A program made the position numbers and the translations under genes. DNA of 64,000 nt from Erysipelotrichaceae bacterium. GTDB taxonomy: Bacteria > Bacillota_I > Bacilli_A > RFN20 > CAG-826. Where the stretch lies: the NCBI GenBank assembly GCA_015059185.1, contig SVAY01000007.1, positions 18,117 to 82,116 of the forward strand. Direction: 5' to 3'. Below are positions 31,070 to 39,642 of the stretch, piece after piece (position 1 is the stretch's first letter; the number at the start of each line of letters is the position of its first letter). A model generated the notes under the pieces. The model worked only from the letters and a program-made list of their open reading frames with translations, made no database searches and was not told the origin of the DNA.

Positions 31070-31696
31070 TTATATTAATTCAGTTAATGAATGGATGAGG
31101 ATATAATCCTCATTTTCTTTAAATTCATTAAATCTATCTAATAAAATAGGGGTAACACCTGCAGCTTTAGCAGCAAGATAATCGTTATATGAATCTCCGA
31201 TATAGCAGATATCCTTTTTATCCCCTTGGTAGTGGAATTTATCAAGCGTTAATAAGATACCTTCTGGATCAGGCTTTTGCTTAGATAAAAGTTCGCTTGT
31301 AATTTTATAGTTAAAGAAACGGTTGATCTTTTCTTTATCTAGCACCATGTTAACGTGATCAAGCGCGTTACCGGTGACAAGTGCGAGAGGGAGATTATTA
31401 TCTTTAATATAATTAATAAAGAAAGATGCATCCTTATATATGTTGTTATAAGGAAGTAAGATTTTTGTAGTGATGATGTTATAGCAAGCTTCTTTAAAAG
31501 CTGGGATTAATTCTTCTTTATCAACTTTTTCTTTAAATGCTGCTTCTAAAGATATTTTAGAGAAGTGATAGGCTTCTTCATCACTCACATTATAGCCAAT
31601 TGCTCCAAATGCATGACGATAAAAAATTGGTAGCCCCTGATAGCTATCAATGAGTGTTCCATCAAAATCGACAATATAAATCTTAAATTTCTTCAT
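31070..31696 (-). CDS. HAD-superfamily phosphatase (PpaX/phosphoglycolate phosphatase-like)
   Basis: The nucleophile motif I DFDGTLIDS lies at residues ~8-16, motif II VTGNA, the lysine in KQKPDPEG and motif III CYIGDSYNDYLAA. A helical cap domain lies between motifs I and II. I place the start at ATG 31696 (208 residues); a GTG at 31726 is in frame but falls inside the rpmB terminator. The substrate may be pyrophosphate, phosphoglycolate or a sugar phosphate. Confidence 0.85.
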   Translation of the reverse strand: MKKFKIYIVDFDGTLIDSYQGLPIFYRHAFGAIGYNVSDEEAYHFSKISLEAAFKEKVDKEELIPAFKEACYNIITTKILLPYNNIYKDASFFINYIKDNNLPLALVTGNALDHVNMVLDKEKINRFFNYKITSELLSKQKPDPEGILLTLDKFHYQGDKKDICYIGDSYNDYLAAKAAGVTPILLDRFNEFKENEDYILIHSLTELI

Positions 31697-31703
31697 ATAG
31701 ATA

Positions 31704-31729
31704 GTAAAAAGCCTTGGATTCACCAAGGC
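31704..31729 (-). terminator. rpmB terminator
   Basis: On minus, gccttggtgaatccaaggc (31729-31711) followed by ttttta. It lies between rpmB and the HAD gene. Confidence 0.8.
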
Positions 31730-31740
31730 ATTTAATTTAA

Positions 31741-31923
31741 TTAAGCGTTTGCGTTGCTTTTGTTGAGGCTACGATAAGCTCTAGTGCTCATCTTGACTCT
31801 TTTTCCATCAATCGTATATGTTTGTAAGTTGACATTCCATTTACGTCTTGTCGCTCTTACGGAGTGGGAACGATTATTTCCGCTTACTGGTCCTTTTCCT
31901 GTTACTGGACATTTTCTTGCCAT
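31741..31923 (-). CDS. rpmB: 50S ribosomal protein L28
   Basis: 60 residues, complete. [20 protein letters not shown], followed by RRKWNVNLQ, is the L28 signature; the protein is basic as expected. AGGAGG precedes the ATG at ideal spacing, and a near-consensus promoter lies at 31948-31977. Monocistronic. Confidence 0.97.
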   Translation of the reverse strand: MARKCPVTGKGPVSGNNRSHSVRATRRKWNVNLQTYTIDGKRVKMSTRAYRSLNKSNANA

Positions 31924-31947
31924 TGTTTCAGCCTCCTAACCTTGCAA

Positions 31948-31977
31948 AGTTTATCATAAGATAACATTAACTTGCAA
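31948..31977 (-). promoter_or_regulatory. rpmB promoter
   Basis: Minus strand TTGCAA (31977-31972), 18 bp, TAAACT (31953-31948). Confidence 0.6.
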
Positions 31978-31992
31978 TGATATTTTTATTTA

Positions 31993-32916
31993 TTAGCCAA
32001 TGAATTGAATAATTTTATTAATTATTGTTTCATCTTGAGCGGTTAATTTCTCTAAACTAGCATCTTTTAAATATGCTTTTCTTTCTTCTAAATCCTTAAA
32101 TTCACCTTTTCTTAATTTCTTAAAATAATTATCAATAATGTCATCTTTATATTTAACAGATTCTAAAGTGTAATTAGGATTATGTCTTTTACCTTCTTCG
32201 ATAATAAAGTCTAGATGTTTATTATTAAGTTTTTGAATAGGCTTGATCATTAGTTTATACTTAGCTTTTTTATCATCTTTAGAATGAATAAATAAGATGT
32301 TGTTAGTAGTGGATTTTAAATATGATAAGTTATCATCTAATAATAATGTATTATTGCTTGATTCATATTTAGCGATCTTTTTAGCAATTAATCTAGAAGG
32401 AATAAATCCTCTCATCGCGTTTTCAACATTTAAAAAGCCTGAGATGATTATTGCTTTTTTAATCTTATTAATTTTGTTAATCACATTAAGTGCAGTGAAC
32501 GCACCTAAAGAATGACCCACTAACACTAAATCTTCCTTTATATTTATATGATGAATTAATTCTAAAGTGTCTTTTGTGGGAGAGTACATACTAAGTAGTT
32601 TTTCTCCGCCTGAGACTCCACAACCTTCATAATCGAGGGTAATCACTTTATAGCCAGATTTCGCTAAAGTGGCAATCTCTTTAAAATATGCTTTATGACC
32701 TGGCCCCATTCCTGGGAGAAATAAAATAACCTTGTTATGTTTAACTGGACTATAAAAATAAGTGAAGTAGTGGATTTCAGCATTAGAAGAATTAATAAAA
32801 GTCTCTTCTTTTTCCTTTAATCCCTTAAAGTCACTTGTTTGATAATAAGGTATTGCTTCATCAAAATCATACCTCACTAAAAAGAGCTTTTTATAAAGGT
32901 TAACAAAATAACTCAT
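31993..32916 (-). CDS. Alpha/beta hydrolase
   Basis: 307 residues. Oxyanion region LFLPGMGPGH (~68-77), nucleophile Ser in VGHSLGAF (~147-154), Asp candidate in IHSKDDK and His in RHNPNYT, typical of serine hydrolases of the lysophospholipase/peptidase S33 kind. No signal peptide is apparent. Last gene of the comEB-folD operon, 5 bp after folD. Confidence 0.8.
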   Translation of the reverse strand: MSYFVNLYKKLFLVRYDFDEAIPYYQTSDFKGLKEKEETFINSSNAEIHYFTYFYSPVKHNKVILFLPGMGPGHKAYFKEIATLAKSGYKVITLDYEGCGVSGGEKLLSMYSPTKDTLELIHHINIKEDLVLVGHSLGAFTALNVINKINKIKKAIIISGFLNVENAMRGFIPSRLIAKKIAKYESSNNTLLLDDNLSYLKSTTNNILFIHSKDDKKAKYKLMIKPIQKLNNKHLDFIIEEGKRHNPNYTLESVKYKDDIIDNYFKKLRKGEFKDLEERKAYLKDASLEKLTAQDETIINKIIQFIG

Positions 32917-32921
32917 ATCTC

Positions 32922-33719
32922 TTATTTAGTAAGCTTATAATAAGCTTCCATTAAATTTGTTAACAAAGTTAATCTAGTTAATAAACCGACACCACCTGGA
33001 ACTGGGGTTTGGAATTTAACTGGTAAATCTTTTATGGCATCGCCATGAAGTTTTCCTTCAATACGAGAAATACCGACATCAACGATAACAGCACTCTCTT
33101 TATATTTAAATGTGTTATCTAAAAATCCTGCTTTACCAATTGCGACGACAATGATATCAGCGTTAGCAATATATCTTTCCATATCTTCACGTGTTGTTTT
33201 ACTATGTAAAACAGTGACATTAGCAGATTCTTTAAGCAATAATTTAGCCATTGGTTTACCAACAATATTGCTTCTACCTATGACAACCGCGTTTTTACCT
33301 AAGATAGGATAGCCTTCATCTTTAAGGAAATTAATAATACCTTTTGGTGTACAAGGATCCATTGCACTTAATGGGTGGAAACCATCAATATCTTTACGTG
33401 GATCGACGGCTAATTTGATTGCTTCTTCATTAATATGCTTTGGTAAAGGCATTTGGACAATAAGTCCATGAACATTAGGATCAGCGCAGTTCTTTTTGAC
33501 TTCCGCGATTAAATCTTCTTCAGATATATCTAAAGGATATTTTTTAAGTTCGCAGTTGATACCGACTTCAGCAGCATCTTTAAGTTTGCCTCTTACATAT
33601 GCATTACTCGCTTCATCTTCATTCACTTGCATGATGATGAAAGATGGTTTTAGCTCTAAACCTTTAATTTCTTCAGTTAACGCTAATTTCTTATTAGCAA
33701 CATATTCTTTTATAGTCAT
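32922..33719 (-). CDS. folD: Methylenetetrahydrofolate dehydrogenase/cyclohydrolase
   Basis: Bifunctional one-carbon enzyme. 265 residues (short of the usual ~285). The catalytic region includes Y24-equivalent YVRGKLKDAAEVGI, VQMPLPKH, the NADP-binding VVIGRSNIVGKPMA and the C-terminal TPVPGGVGLLTRLTLL, where the usual PGGVGPMT is altered to PGGVGLLT. Two bases after comEB. With thyA and folA elsewhere in this window, thymidylate synthesis is covered. Confidence 0.94.
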   Translation of the reverse strand: MTIKEYVANKKLALTEEIKGLELKPSFIIMQVNEDEASNAYVRGKLKDAAEVGINCELKKYPLDISEEDLIAEVKKNCADPNVHGLIVQMPLPKHINEEAIKLAVDPRKDIDGFHPLSAMDPCTPKGIINFLKDEGYPILGKNAVVIGRSNIVGKPMAKLLLKESANVTVLHSKTTREDMERYIANADIIVVAIGKAGFLDNTFKYKESAVIVDVGISRIEGKLHGDAIKDLPVKFQTPVPGGVGLLTRLTLLTNLMEAYYKLTK

Positions 33720-33721
33720 AA

Positions 33722-34192
33722 TTAATACTTAATCTCTGGCTTTCTTCCGTCAAATTGACGAATCTTGACTCCGGCAAGTTCAAGCATCTTTAAAGAAGCT
33801 TGTACTCCAATAGTGTCTTTATATTTGTTATCAGCATAGACGAGCTCTTTGATACCGGTTTGAATAATGGCTTTCGCACATTCATTACATGGGAATAAAG
33901 TAACGTAAAGAGTGCAGCCATTAAGTGAAGTTCCGTCTCTAGTATTTAAGATGGCGTTAAATTCAGCATGACAGACATAAAGATATTTACTATCAAGTCC
34001 TTCACCCTTATTCCAACTTAAATCATCATCATTTACTCCACGTGGCATCCCGTTATATCCAATAGAAACAACCTTATGATTGCTATCAGCGATACAGGCA
34101 CCGACTTTGGTGTTTGGATCTTTACTACGATAAGCGCTTAAAAACGCTAGACCCATGAAATATTCATCCCAATTGATATTAGAAGTAGCCAT
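33722..34192 (-). CDS. comEB: dCMP deaminase family protein
   Basis: Deaminates dCMP to dUMP, feeding thymidylate synthase. 156 residues. The zinc site is CHAEFNAI (~79-86) with the proton-shuttling Glu, and PCNECAKAI (~108-116). AAGGAG lies before the ATG. First gene of the operon with folD and the hydrolase. Confidence 0.93.
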   Translation of the reverse strand: MATSNINWDEYFMGLAFLSAYRSKDPNTKVGACIADSNHKVVSIGYNGMPRGVNDDDLSWNKGEGLDSKYLYVCHAEFNAILNTRDGTSLNGCTLYVTLFPCNECAKAIIQTGIKELVYADNKYKDTIGVQASLKMLELAGVKIRQFDGRKPEIKY

Positions 34193-34297
34193 AATAATTC
34201 TCCTTAATTGATACTATTTTATATAAATATAATGATAGATAAAAGTGAATAAATGAAAAATCATAAATTATCACGAAGAAACTACTTTATAAAACTA

Positions 34298-34330
34298 ACT
34301 CGTAAAAAACCGACTCGGAAAAAACCGAGT
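34298..34330. repeat. Short direct repeat and palindrome upstream of the DUF234 ATPase
   Basis: actcgtaaaaaaccg (34298-34312) is directly followed by actcggaaaaaaccg (34313-34327), and actcgg/ccgagt forms a hairpin (34313-34330). It lies 6 bp before the promoter at 34337-34365, so it could be a regulator binding site or an old terminator. Confidence 0.5.
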
Positions 34331-34336
34331 AAAATA

Positions 34337-34365
34337 TTTACAACCAAATTATAAAGATTTATAAT
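34337..34365 (+). promoter_or_regulatory. Sigma-A promoter of the DUF234 ATPase gene
   Basis: TTTACA (34337-34342), 17 bp, TATAAT (34360-34365), 23 bp before the ATG. Confidence 0.7.
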
Positions 34366-34388
34366 GTAGTCATCAAAAGGTAAAAGAT

Positions 34389-35765
34389 ATGAATTTTATT
34401 GGTAGAAAAGAAGAAATTAATTTATTAAGAAATGCTTACAATAACGATCGATATGAAGGAATAGTTATTTATGGTAGGCGTCGAATTGGTAAAAGTGAAT
34501 TGATTAAAGAATCGTATAAGAATCTAGATATTGTAAGTTTATATTATGAATGTGTTGATGCATCTGAAGAAACTAATGCGAAATTTTTATCAGAAAAGAT
34601 TGCTAGCACTTTTAATATTCCTACTCCAGATTTTACTAGTATTAGAGACTGTTTAATTTATATTTTCAATCAATCATTAGATAAACCTGTTATTTTGGTG
34701 TTAGATGAATATCCTTATTTAAGAAAAAATAATAGTGCTCTTGATAGCATCTTGCAATCTCTTATTGATGAATATAAATCACGTAGTCAATTGAAATTTC
34801 TATTATGCGGATCTTTTGTTGCGGTGATGGAAGATTTGCTTTCTGAAAAGAATCCTTTATATGGAAGATTTTCAATAAAGATTAATGTTAGACAAATGGA
34901 TTATTATGAATCTGCAGATTTTTATCCTAACTTTTCAAATGAAGACAAGCTAGCTATTTACTCTGTGTTTGGAGGAGTTCCTTACTATAATCAATTTGTT
35001 AATGACAAGATTAGCGTTAAAGAAAATATTATTAATCTAATAGTATCAACTAACGCAAGACTATTATCGGAAGCCAAAGATTTCATTTCACTAGAAATCA
35101 ATAAAATAGCCAATACAAACGAGACTTTTAACGCAATTGCTGAAGGGAATAAAAAGTTTTCAGATATCTTAAATAAATCACATGTCACATCATCACCAAC
35201 TTTAGTTGATGTATTAAAAAAACTTGAAGAAATGGACGCAATTAGTAAAGTATCTCCTATAAATGATGAGAGCAAAAAGAAAACCATATACGAAATATCA
35301 GATAGATTAACTTTGTTCTATTATCGTTATATTTTTAAAAAGACTTCATTCTTTGCCACCATGAACAGTGAAGATTTTTTTGATGAATTTATTAAAGAAG
35401 ATTTTTACTCAAGTTATGTTCCAAAAGAATTTGAAAGGGTGTGCGCCCAATATTTAGTAAGGGAGAATAAAGCCCAAAGGATTAAACCAGTTTTGTATAA
35501 AGTGGGTAAATATTACTATGATGATCCTATTAACAAGACAAATGGTGAATTTGACATCGTAACTTTATCCAAAGATGGTTATGATTTCTATGAAGCAAAA
35601 TTTAGTAGCAATCCAATCGATGATTCTGTTGTTAATGAAGAAGTCTTTCAACTTTCAAGAATAAATATTAAATACAATAAACTAGGATTCTTTTCTAAAA
35701 ACGGATTTAATATCACCAAACCTGAAAAATATAGGTTGTATACACTTATTGATTTATATAAATAG
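34389..35765 (+). CDS. AAA ATPase with DUF234 nuclease-like domain
   Basis: 458 residues, the archaeal-ATPase/DUF234 type. It opens with FIGRKEEINLL, Walker A IYGRRRIGKSEL (~29-40), Walker B-like ILVLDEYPYL (~100-109), sensor FLLCGSFV. A winged-helix region (~225-300) precedes the C-terminal DUF234 domain (~330-458). Its core GEFDIVTLSKDGYDFYEAKF keeps the D...ExK of a PD-(D/E)XK site. The family is related to DUF4143 proteins, function unknown. It has its own promoter. Confidence 0.85.
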   Translation: MNFIGRKEEINLLRNAYNNDRYEGIVIYGRRRIGKSELIKESYKNLDIVSLYYECVDASEETNAKFLSEKIASTFNIPTPDFTSIRDCLIYIFNQSLDKPVILVLDEYPYLRKNNSALDSILQSLIDEYKSRSQLKFLLCGSFVAVMEDLLSEKNPLYGRFSIKINVRQMDYYESADFYPNFSNEDKLAIYSVFGGVPYYNQFVNDKISVKENIINLIVSTNARLLSEAKDFISLEINKIANTNETFNAIAEGNKKFSDILNKSHVTSSPTLVDVLKKLEEMDAISKVSPINDESKKKTIYEISDRLTLFYYRYIFKKTSFFATMNSEDFFDEFIKEDFYSSYVPKEFERVCAQYLVRENKAQRIKPVLYKVGKYYYDDPINKTNGEFDIVTLSKDGYDFYEAKFSSNPIDDSVVNEEVFQLSRINIKYNKLGFFSKNGFNITKPEKYRLYTLIDLYK

Positions 35766-35804
35766 ATTTACAAAACGACTTTATAAATCATTTTAACGAA
35801 ATAT

Positions 35805-35862
35805 AACAAGTCTCCCCATCATTTGTAATGATTATATAACCTCTGTAGGCGGGTGATGAATT
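35805..35862 (+). ncRNA. Orphan structured element 1 (short form; IS605-end/omega-RNA-like)
   Basis: aacaagtctccccatc, hairpin atcat-ttgta-atgat, then tataacctctgtaggcgggt and gatgaa. The same framework occurs at 63811-63894. The pairing ctccccatc with taggcgggtgat is imperfect here. The closing GC-rich stem and the cctctgtagg loop resemble, as I recall them, the right ends of IS200/IS605 tnpB elements, where they form the 3' part of the guide RNA, but no tnpA or tnpB lies nearby. The orientation is assumed from this resemblance. Confidence 0.4.
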
Positions 35863-35972
35863 GCTGCAATATTCAGTATTATTCTATAAATATAAAAAAT
35901 AATATTTCTTAAATTAGAAATAAGTGTTAAAATTTGATTGACGAAAAAGTCGCAATTGCGAGGAAATCGCTA

Positions 35973-37289
35973 ATGGAAATAAAAAGAGACAAATATTTAT
36001 TTAAGTTAATAGATTCGAAAAACGATGGACTAGTTAAGATTATTACTGGTATAAGAAGGTGTGGTAAATCTTATCTACTTTTTGAACTATTTTATAAACA
36101 CTTACTCGAAAACGGCGTGAAGAATGAAAACATTATCAAGTTTGCGTTTGATAATGATGAAGATATTGATAAACTTGATAATTATTGTAATGAAGAATCA
36201 ACTAAAATCTATTTAGACAAAGGAAAAAGGAAATATATTGTCAACTCAAAAAAGTTCAGAGCATATTTGAGTGATATTACTAACGCAAGTGATAATTGCT
36301 ATATCTTGCTTGATGAAGTGCAGTTATTACAAGATTTTGTTGGAACTCTCAATGCTCTTTCTAGGCATAATAACTTTGATATTTATGTAACTGGCAGTAA
36401 CTCTAGGTTTTTGTCTAATGATGTTGCTTCTGAGTTTAGGGCTAGAGGAGAGCAAATAAGAATTAACCCGCTTTCTTTTAAAGAATTTTTTGATGCTCAT
36501 AAATTATCTTTTGAAGATGCTTACAAAGAATATCAATTTTTTGGCGGCCTTCCTTACATATCAAAGATTGGTAATGATGATAAGAAAGCCGAGTACTTAA
36601 AAGAAGTCTTTGATCAGTTATATATTAAAGATTTATTGGACCGATATGAGATATCAAGTGTTAATTCGTTTAACAAATTGATTGATATTTTATCCTCTTC
36701 AATCGGTTCATATACTAATCCTACCAATTTAGAAAACGTTTTTAAGAGTAGTTTAAAGATTTCATATCATCATGATACTATAGCTAACCATATTCAATAT
36801 CTTAAGGAGGCTTTTTTGATTAAAGAGGCCGTTAGATATGACGTTAAAGGAAAAAAGTATGTTGCTTCAAATAGTAAATACTATTTCACAGATTTAGGAT
36901 TAAGGAATGTTCGCCTTAATTTTCGACAGCAAGAACCTACCCATATAATGGAAAATATTATTTACAATGAACTTATAATACGAGGTTTTAATGTCGACGT
37001 TGGGATTGTTGAAAAAAGAGAACTAAACGAAAAAGGAAATGGTATCATTAAACAGCTCGAAGTGGATTTTGTTTGTAACCAAAATAACAAGAGATATTAT
37101 ATTCAATCTGCTTATAGCATTAATGATGAAGATAAGAAAAATAAAGAATTGAGACCATTATTAAGTATTAAAGATAATTTTAAAAAAATAGTTATTATCA
37201 ACGATAATTTTAAGCCTTGGATTGATGATAATGGGATTTACTACATTAGTTTAAAAGATTTTCTTCTTGATGAAAAAAGCCTTGATTAA
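35973..37289 (+). CDS. AAA ATPase with DUF4143 C-terminal domain
   Basis: I choose ATG 35973 (438 residues), preceded by GCGAGG, over a TTG at 35934. Walker A TGIRRCGKSY (~25-34), Walker B-like ILLDEVQLL (~110-118) and TGSNSR. The DUF4143 core reads QLEVDFVCNQNNKRYYIQSAYS: the E-x-K is replaced by Q-S-A, as in the genes at 76 and 1841, so nuclease activity is unlikely. It lies downstream of another ATPase of the wider family, with an orphan hairpin element between them. Confidence 0.85.
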   Translation: MEIKRDKYLFKLIDSKNDGLVKIITGIRRCGKSYLLFELFYKHLLENGVKNENIIKFAFDNDEDIDKLDNYCNEESTKIYLDKGKRKYIVNSKKFRAYLSDITNASDNCYILLDEVQLLQDFVGTLNALSRHNNFDIYVTGSNSRFLSNDVASEFRARGEQIRINPLSFKEFFDAHKLSFEDAYKEYQFFGGLPYISKIGNDDKKAEYLKEVFDQLYIKDLLDRYEISSVNSFNKLIDILSSSIGSYTNPTNLENVFKSSLKISYHHDTIANHIQYLKEAFLIKEAVRYDVKGKKYVASNSKYYFTDLGLRNVRLNFRQQEPTHIMENIIYNELIIRGFNVDVGIVEKRELNEKGNGIIKQLEVDFVCNQNNKRYYIQSAYSINDEDKKNKELRPLLSIKDNFKKIVIINDNFKPWIDDNGIYYISLKDFLLDEKSLD

Positions 37290-37409
37290 GGTTCAATACC
37301 ATATATATAACTAATCTAAAGTTAAACGTCTTAATCAACTTTATAAACAATTCTTTGAAAGTTCATATTTCTTATATTATTTTTCTTTGAAATATTACAT
37401 AATATTTGT

Positions 37410-38525
37410 ATGGATAAAAAAGTCGTTGCTATGATATTAGCAGGCGGCAAAGGTACCAGGCTAGAAGCATTAACTAAAAAGAACGCTAAACCTGCTATTA
37501 GTTTTGCTGCGAAATATCGAATCATTGATTTTGCAATCTCGAACTGTGCAAATAGTGGTTTTAATAATGTCGGCGTTTTAGTCCAATATGAATCAACAGA
37601 ACTAGAAAGATATATTGGTAACGGTGATAAATGGGGACTTAACGGCGTGCACTGTCATATGTCAACCATCGCCCCTCGACAAACTGAAAAAGGCGCTTCT
37701 TGGTATAAAGGTACTGCTGACGCTATTTGTCAAAATATAGAATTCATCGATAACCAACATCCTGATGTCGTTGTCATCCTTTCTGGTGACCATATATATA
37801 AAACAACATATAACGAGATGGTTTCTTTACATGTTAACTCTAAAGCAGACGCAACTATCTCTGTTATGGAAGTGGATATTAAAGAAGCATCTAGATACGG
37901 CATTATGGAAGTAAATGATAAAGATCGTATCATTGAATTCACTGAAAAACCACGTCGACCAAAAAATAACTTAGCCTCAATGGGTGTCTATGTATTTAAT
38001 TGGCCTGTATTAAAACGTTTCTTATTGCTTGATAAAAAGAATCCTAATTCCAGTCATGACTTTGGTCATGATGTAATTCCTTTACTCATTAAATCTAATC
38101 GTAATGTTATTGCGTATCGTTTTAAAGGGTATTGGAGAGATGTTGGTACATTAGAATCTTTACACGCTGCAAATATGGATATCTGTTTAGCTAGAGATAA
38201 ACTTAATCTCTATGACTGGGATCCTCATACGAGAATCTTTACGGAAGATACTCCTAGTATGCCTCAATATGTTGGTAAACAAGGTCATATCGTTAATTCT
38301 ATTGCTAACCAAGGAGCAGTGATTTTAGGTGATGTCAATGCTTGTGTGATATCAAATGAAGTATTAATTGATAAAGGTGCAAAATGTGATCACTCTGTCA
38401 TTATGGCGGGTGCAGTAATTGAGCCTGGAGCAGAAATACATAATGTCATTGTTTCTCCTCACGCAGTAGTGAAAAAGAATAGCAAGATTAATCTTGGAAG
38501 CGATGAAATCGTATTGGTAAGTTAA
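37410..38525 (+). CDS. glgC: Glucose-1-phosphate adenylyltransferase (catalytic subunit)
   Basis: Makes ADP-glucose for glycogen. 371 residues. Nucleotide loop LAGGKGTRL (~11-19), sugar/PPi-binding KNAKPA, GTADAI and the FVEKP-equivalent FTEKPRRP; C-terminal left-handed beta-helix. All catalytic motifs are intact, unlike GlgD. No clear Shine-Dalgarno sequence precedes the ATG. First gene of glgC-glgD-glgA, spaced by 1 bp and -1 bp. Neither a branching enzyme (glgB) nor a phosphorylase (glgP) accompanies it in this window. Confidence 0.95.
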   Translation: MDKKVVAMILAGGKGTRLEALTKKNAKPAISFAAKYRIIDFAISNCANSGFNNVGVLVQYESTELERYIGNGDKWGLNGVHCHMSTIAPRQTEKGASWYKGTADAICQNIEFIDNQHPDVVVILSGDHIYKTTYNEMVSLHVNSKADATISVMEVDIKEASRYGIMEVNDKDRIIEFTEKPRRPKNNLASMGVYVFNWPVLKRFLLLDKKNPNSSHDFGHDVIPLLIKSNRNVIAYRFKGYWRDVGTLESLHAANMDICLARDKLNLYDWDPHTRIFTEDTPSMPQYVGKQGHIVNSIANQGAVILGDVNACVISNEVLIDKGAKCDHSVIMAGAVIEPGAEIHNVIVSPHAVVKKNSKINLGSDEIVLVS

Positions 38526-38526
38526 G

Positions 38527-39642
38527 ATGAAAACCGCAGTTGGATTTATAAATTTACATGATAACCCTGAACTTGGGAAGCTCACTGAGCGCCGTCCTTT
38601 AGGTGCGGTTAGTTTCTTAGGGAGATACGGAATAGTGGACTTTGCTTTAAGCAACTTCGCTAATAGTGATATCCAAAAGATTGAAATCTTAGTTCAAAAG
38701 CATCTTGACTCTATCCGTAGCCATATTATTAATAATAACGTTTGGATTTCTAATACAAGAACTGGCTTCCTAAGAGCGGCGATTAATGAAGAAGGATTAA
38801 TGGATCCAGAAAATAATACAGATATCGCTAATATCTTACAAAACGTTCCTAGCGATGTTATTAATGAAGATTATGTTGTTGTAGCATCTCCTCAATTTGT
38901 GACAAAGATTGATTATCGCGATGTCATGAGAGTGCATGGCGAAGTAGGTGCGGGTATCACCGTAATCTATTCTCATATTAAAACACCTAAGGAATATCCT
39001 AATTGTTCACGTTTAGTCATCGATGCTGATGGAACAGTAAGAAAGTTTATTAGACCACAAAAAGGTGAAGATGAAGTAAATGTATGTTTAGAGTCTTACG
39101 TCTTCTCTAAAGAGGTATTTAATAGGCTTTTGCGTTTCTCTAGAGAAATATCTAACACCTCTACCTCAATTAAGAAGATGGTGGAGTTATCTGCAAACAA
39201 TAGAATGACCAAAGTATATGCTTATCGTCATAAAGAAGCAGTCTTCCCAATCCTCTCACTTAATCAATATGTGTCCCAATCATTTAAATTTTTAAATAAC
39301 AATGTGAGAAAGACCTTATTCTCAACTGATTGGCCAATCTATACGACATCACATAATACACCTCCTGTATACTATGGACCATTTGCAGAAGTAGATAATT
39401 CATTTATTGCTAATGGAGCGGTGATTAAAGGAAAGGTGCGAAATTCCATCATATGCCGTGATGTTTATATCGATGCAGGCGCCGAAGTTAATAACTGTAT
39501 CTTATTTACAAAAACTGAGATTGGAAAAGATGTTAATCTCCGTTATGTAATTACTGATAAAAATGTCTCTATTCACGAAGTGAAAAACTTAATGGGGGAC
39601 GAACTAGATTATTTATTAATATCTAAGGGAGCGAAAATCTAA
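38527..39642 (+). CDS. glgD: GlgD, regulatory subunit of ADP-glucose pyrophosphorylase
   Basis: 371 residues, homologous to GlgC over its length but without the GGxGTRL nucleotide loop: its start reads FINLHDNPELGKLTERRPLG instead. In Firmicutes GlgD forms a heterotetramer with GlgC and modulates it. Nucleotidyltransferase-like N-terminal domain, then beta-helix (~275-371). One base after glgC. Confidence 0.93.
   Translation: MKTAVGFINLHDNPELGKLTERRPLGAVSFLGRYGIVDFALSNFANSDIQKIEILVQKHLDSIRSHIINNNVWISNTRTGFLRAAINEEGLMDPENNTDIANILQNVPSDVINEDYVVVASPQFVTKIDYRDVMRVHGEVGAGITVIYSHIKTPKEYPNCSRLVIDADGTVRKFIRPQKGEDEVNVCLESYVFSKEVFNRLLRFSREISNTSTSIKKMVELSANNRMTKVYAYRHKEAVFPILSLNQYVSQSFKFLNNNVRKTLFSTDWPIYTTSHNTPPVYYGPFAEVDNSFIANGAVIKGKVRNSIICRDVYIDAGAEVNNCILFTKTEIGKDVNLRYVITDKNVSIHEVKNLMGDELDYLLISKGAKI

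Noticed and set aside
31697..31726. GTG start of the HAD phosphatase
   Set aside because: Falls inside the rpmB terminator hairpin; the ATG at 31696 gives the normal family N-terminus.
38527..39642. glgD as a second catalytic glgC
   Set aside because: Lacks the GGxGTRL nucleotide-binding loop and matches the known regulatory subunit.
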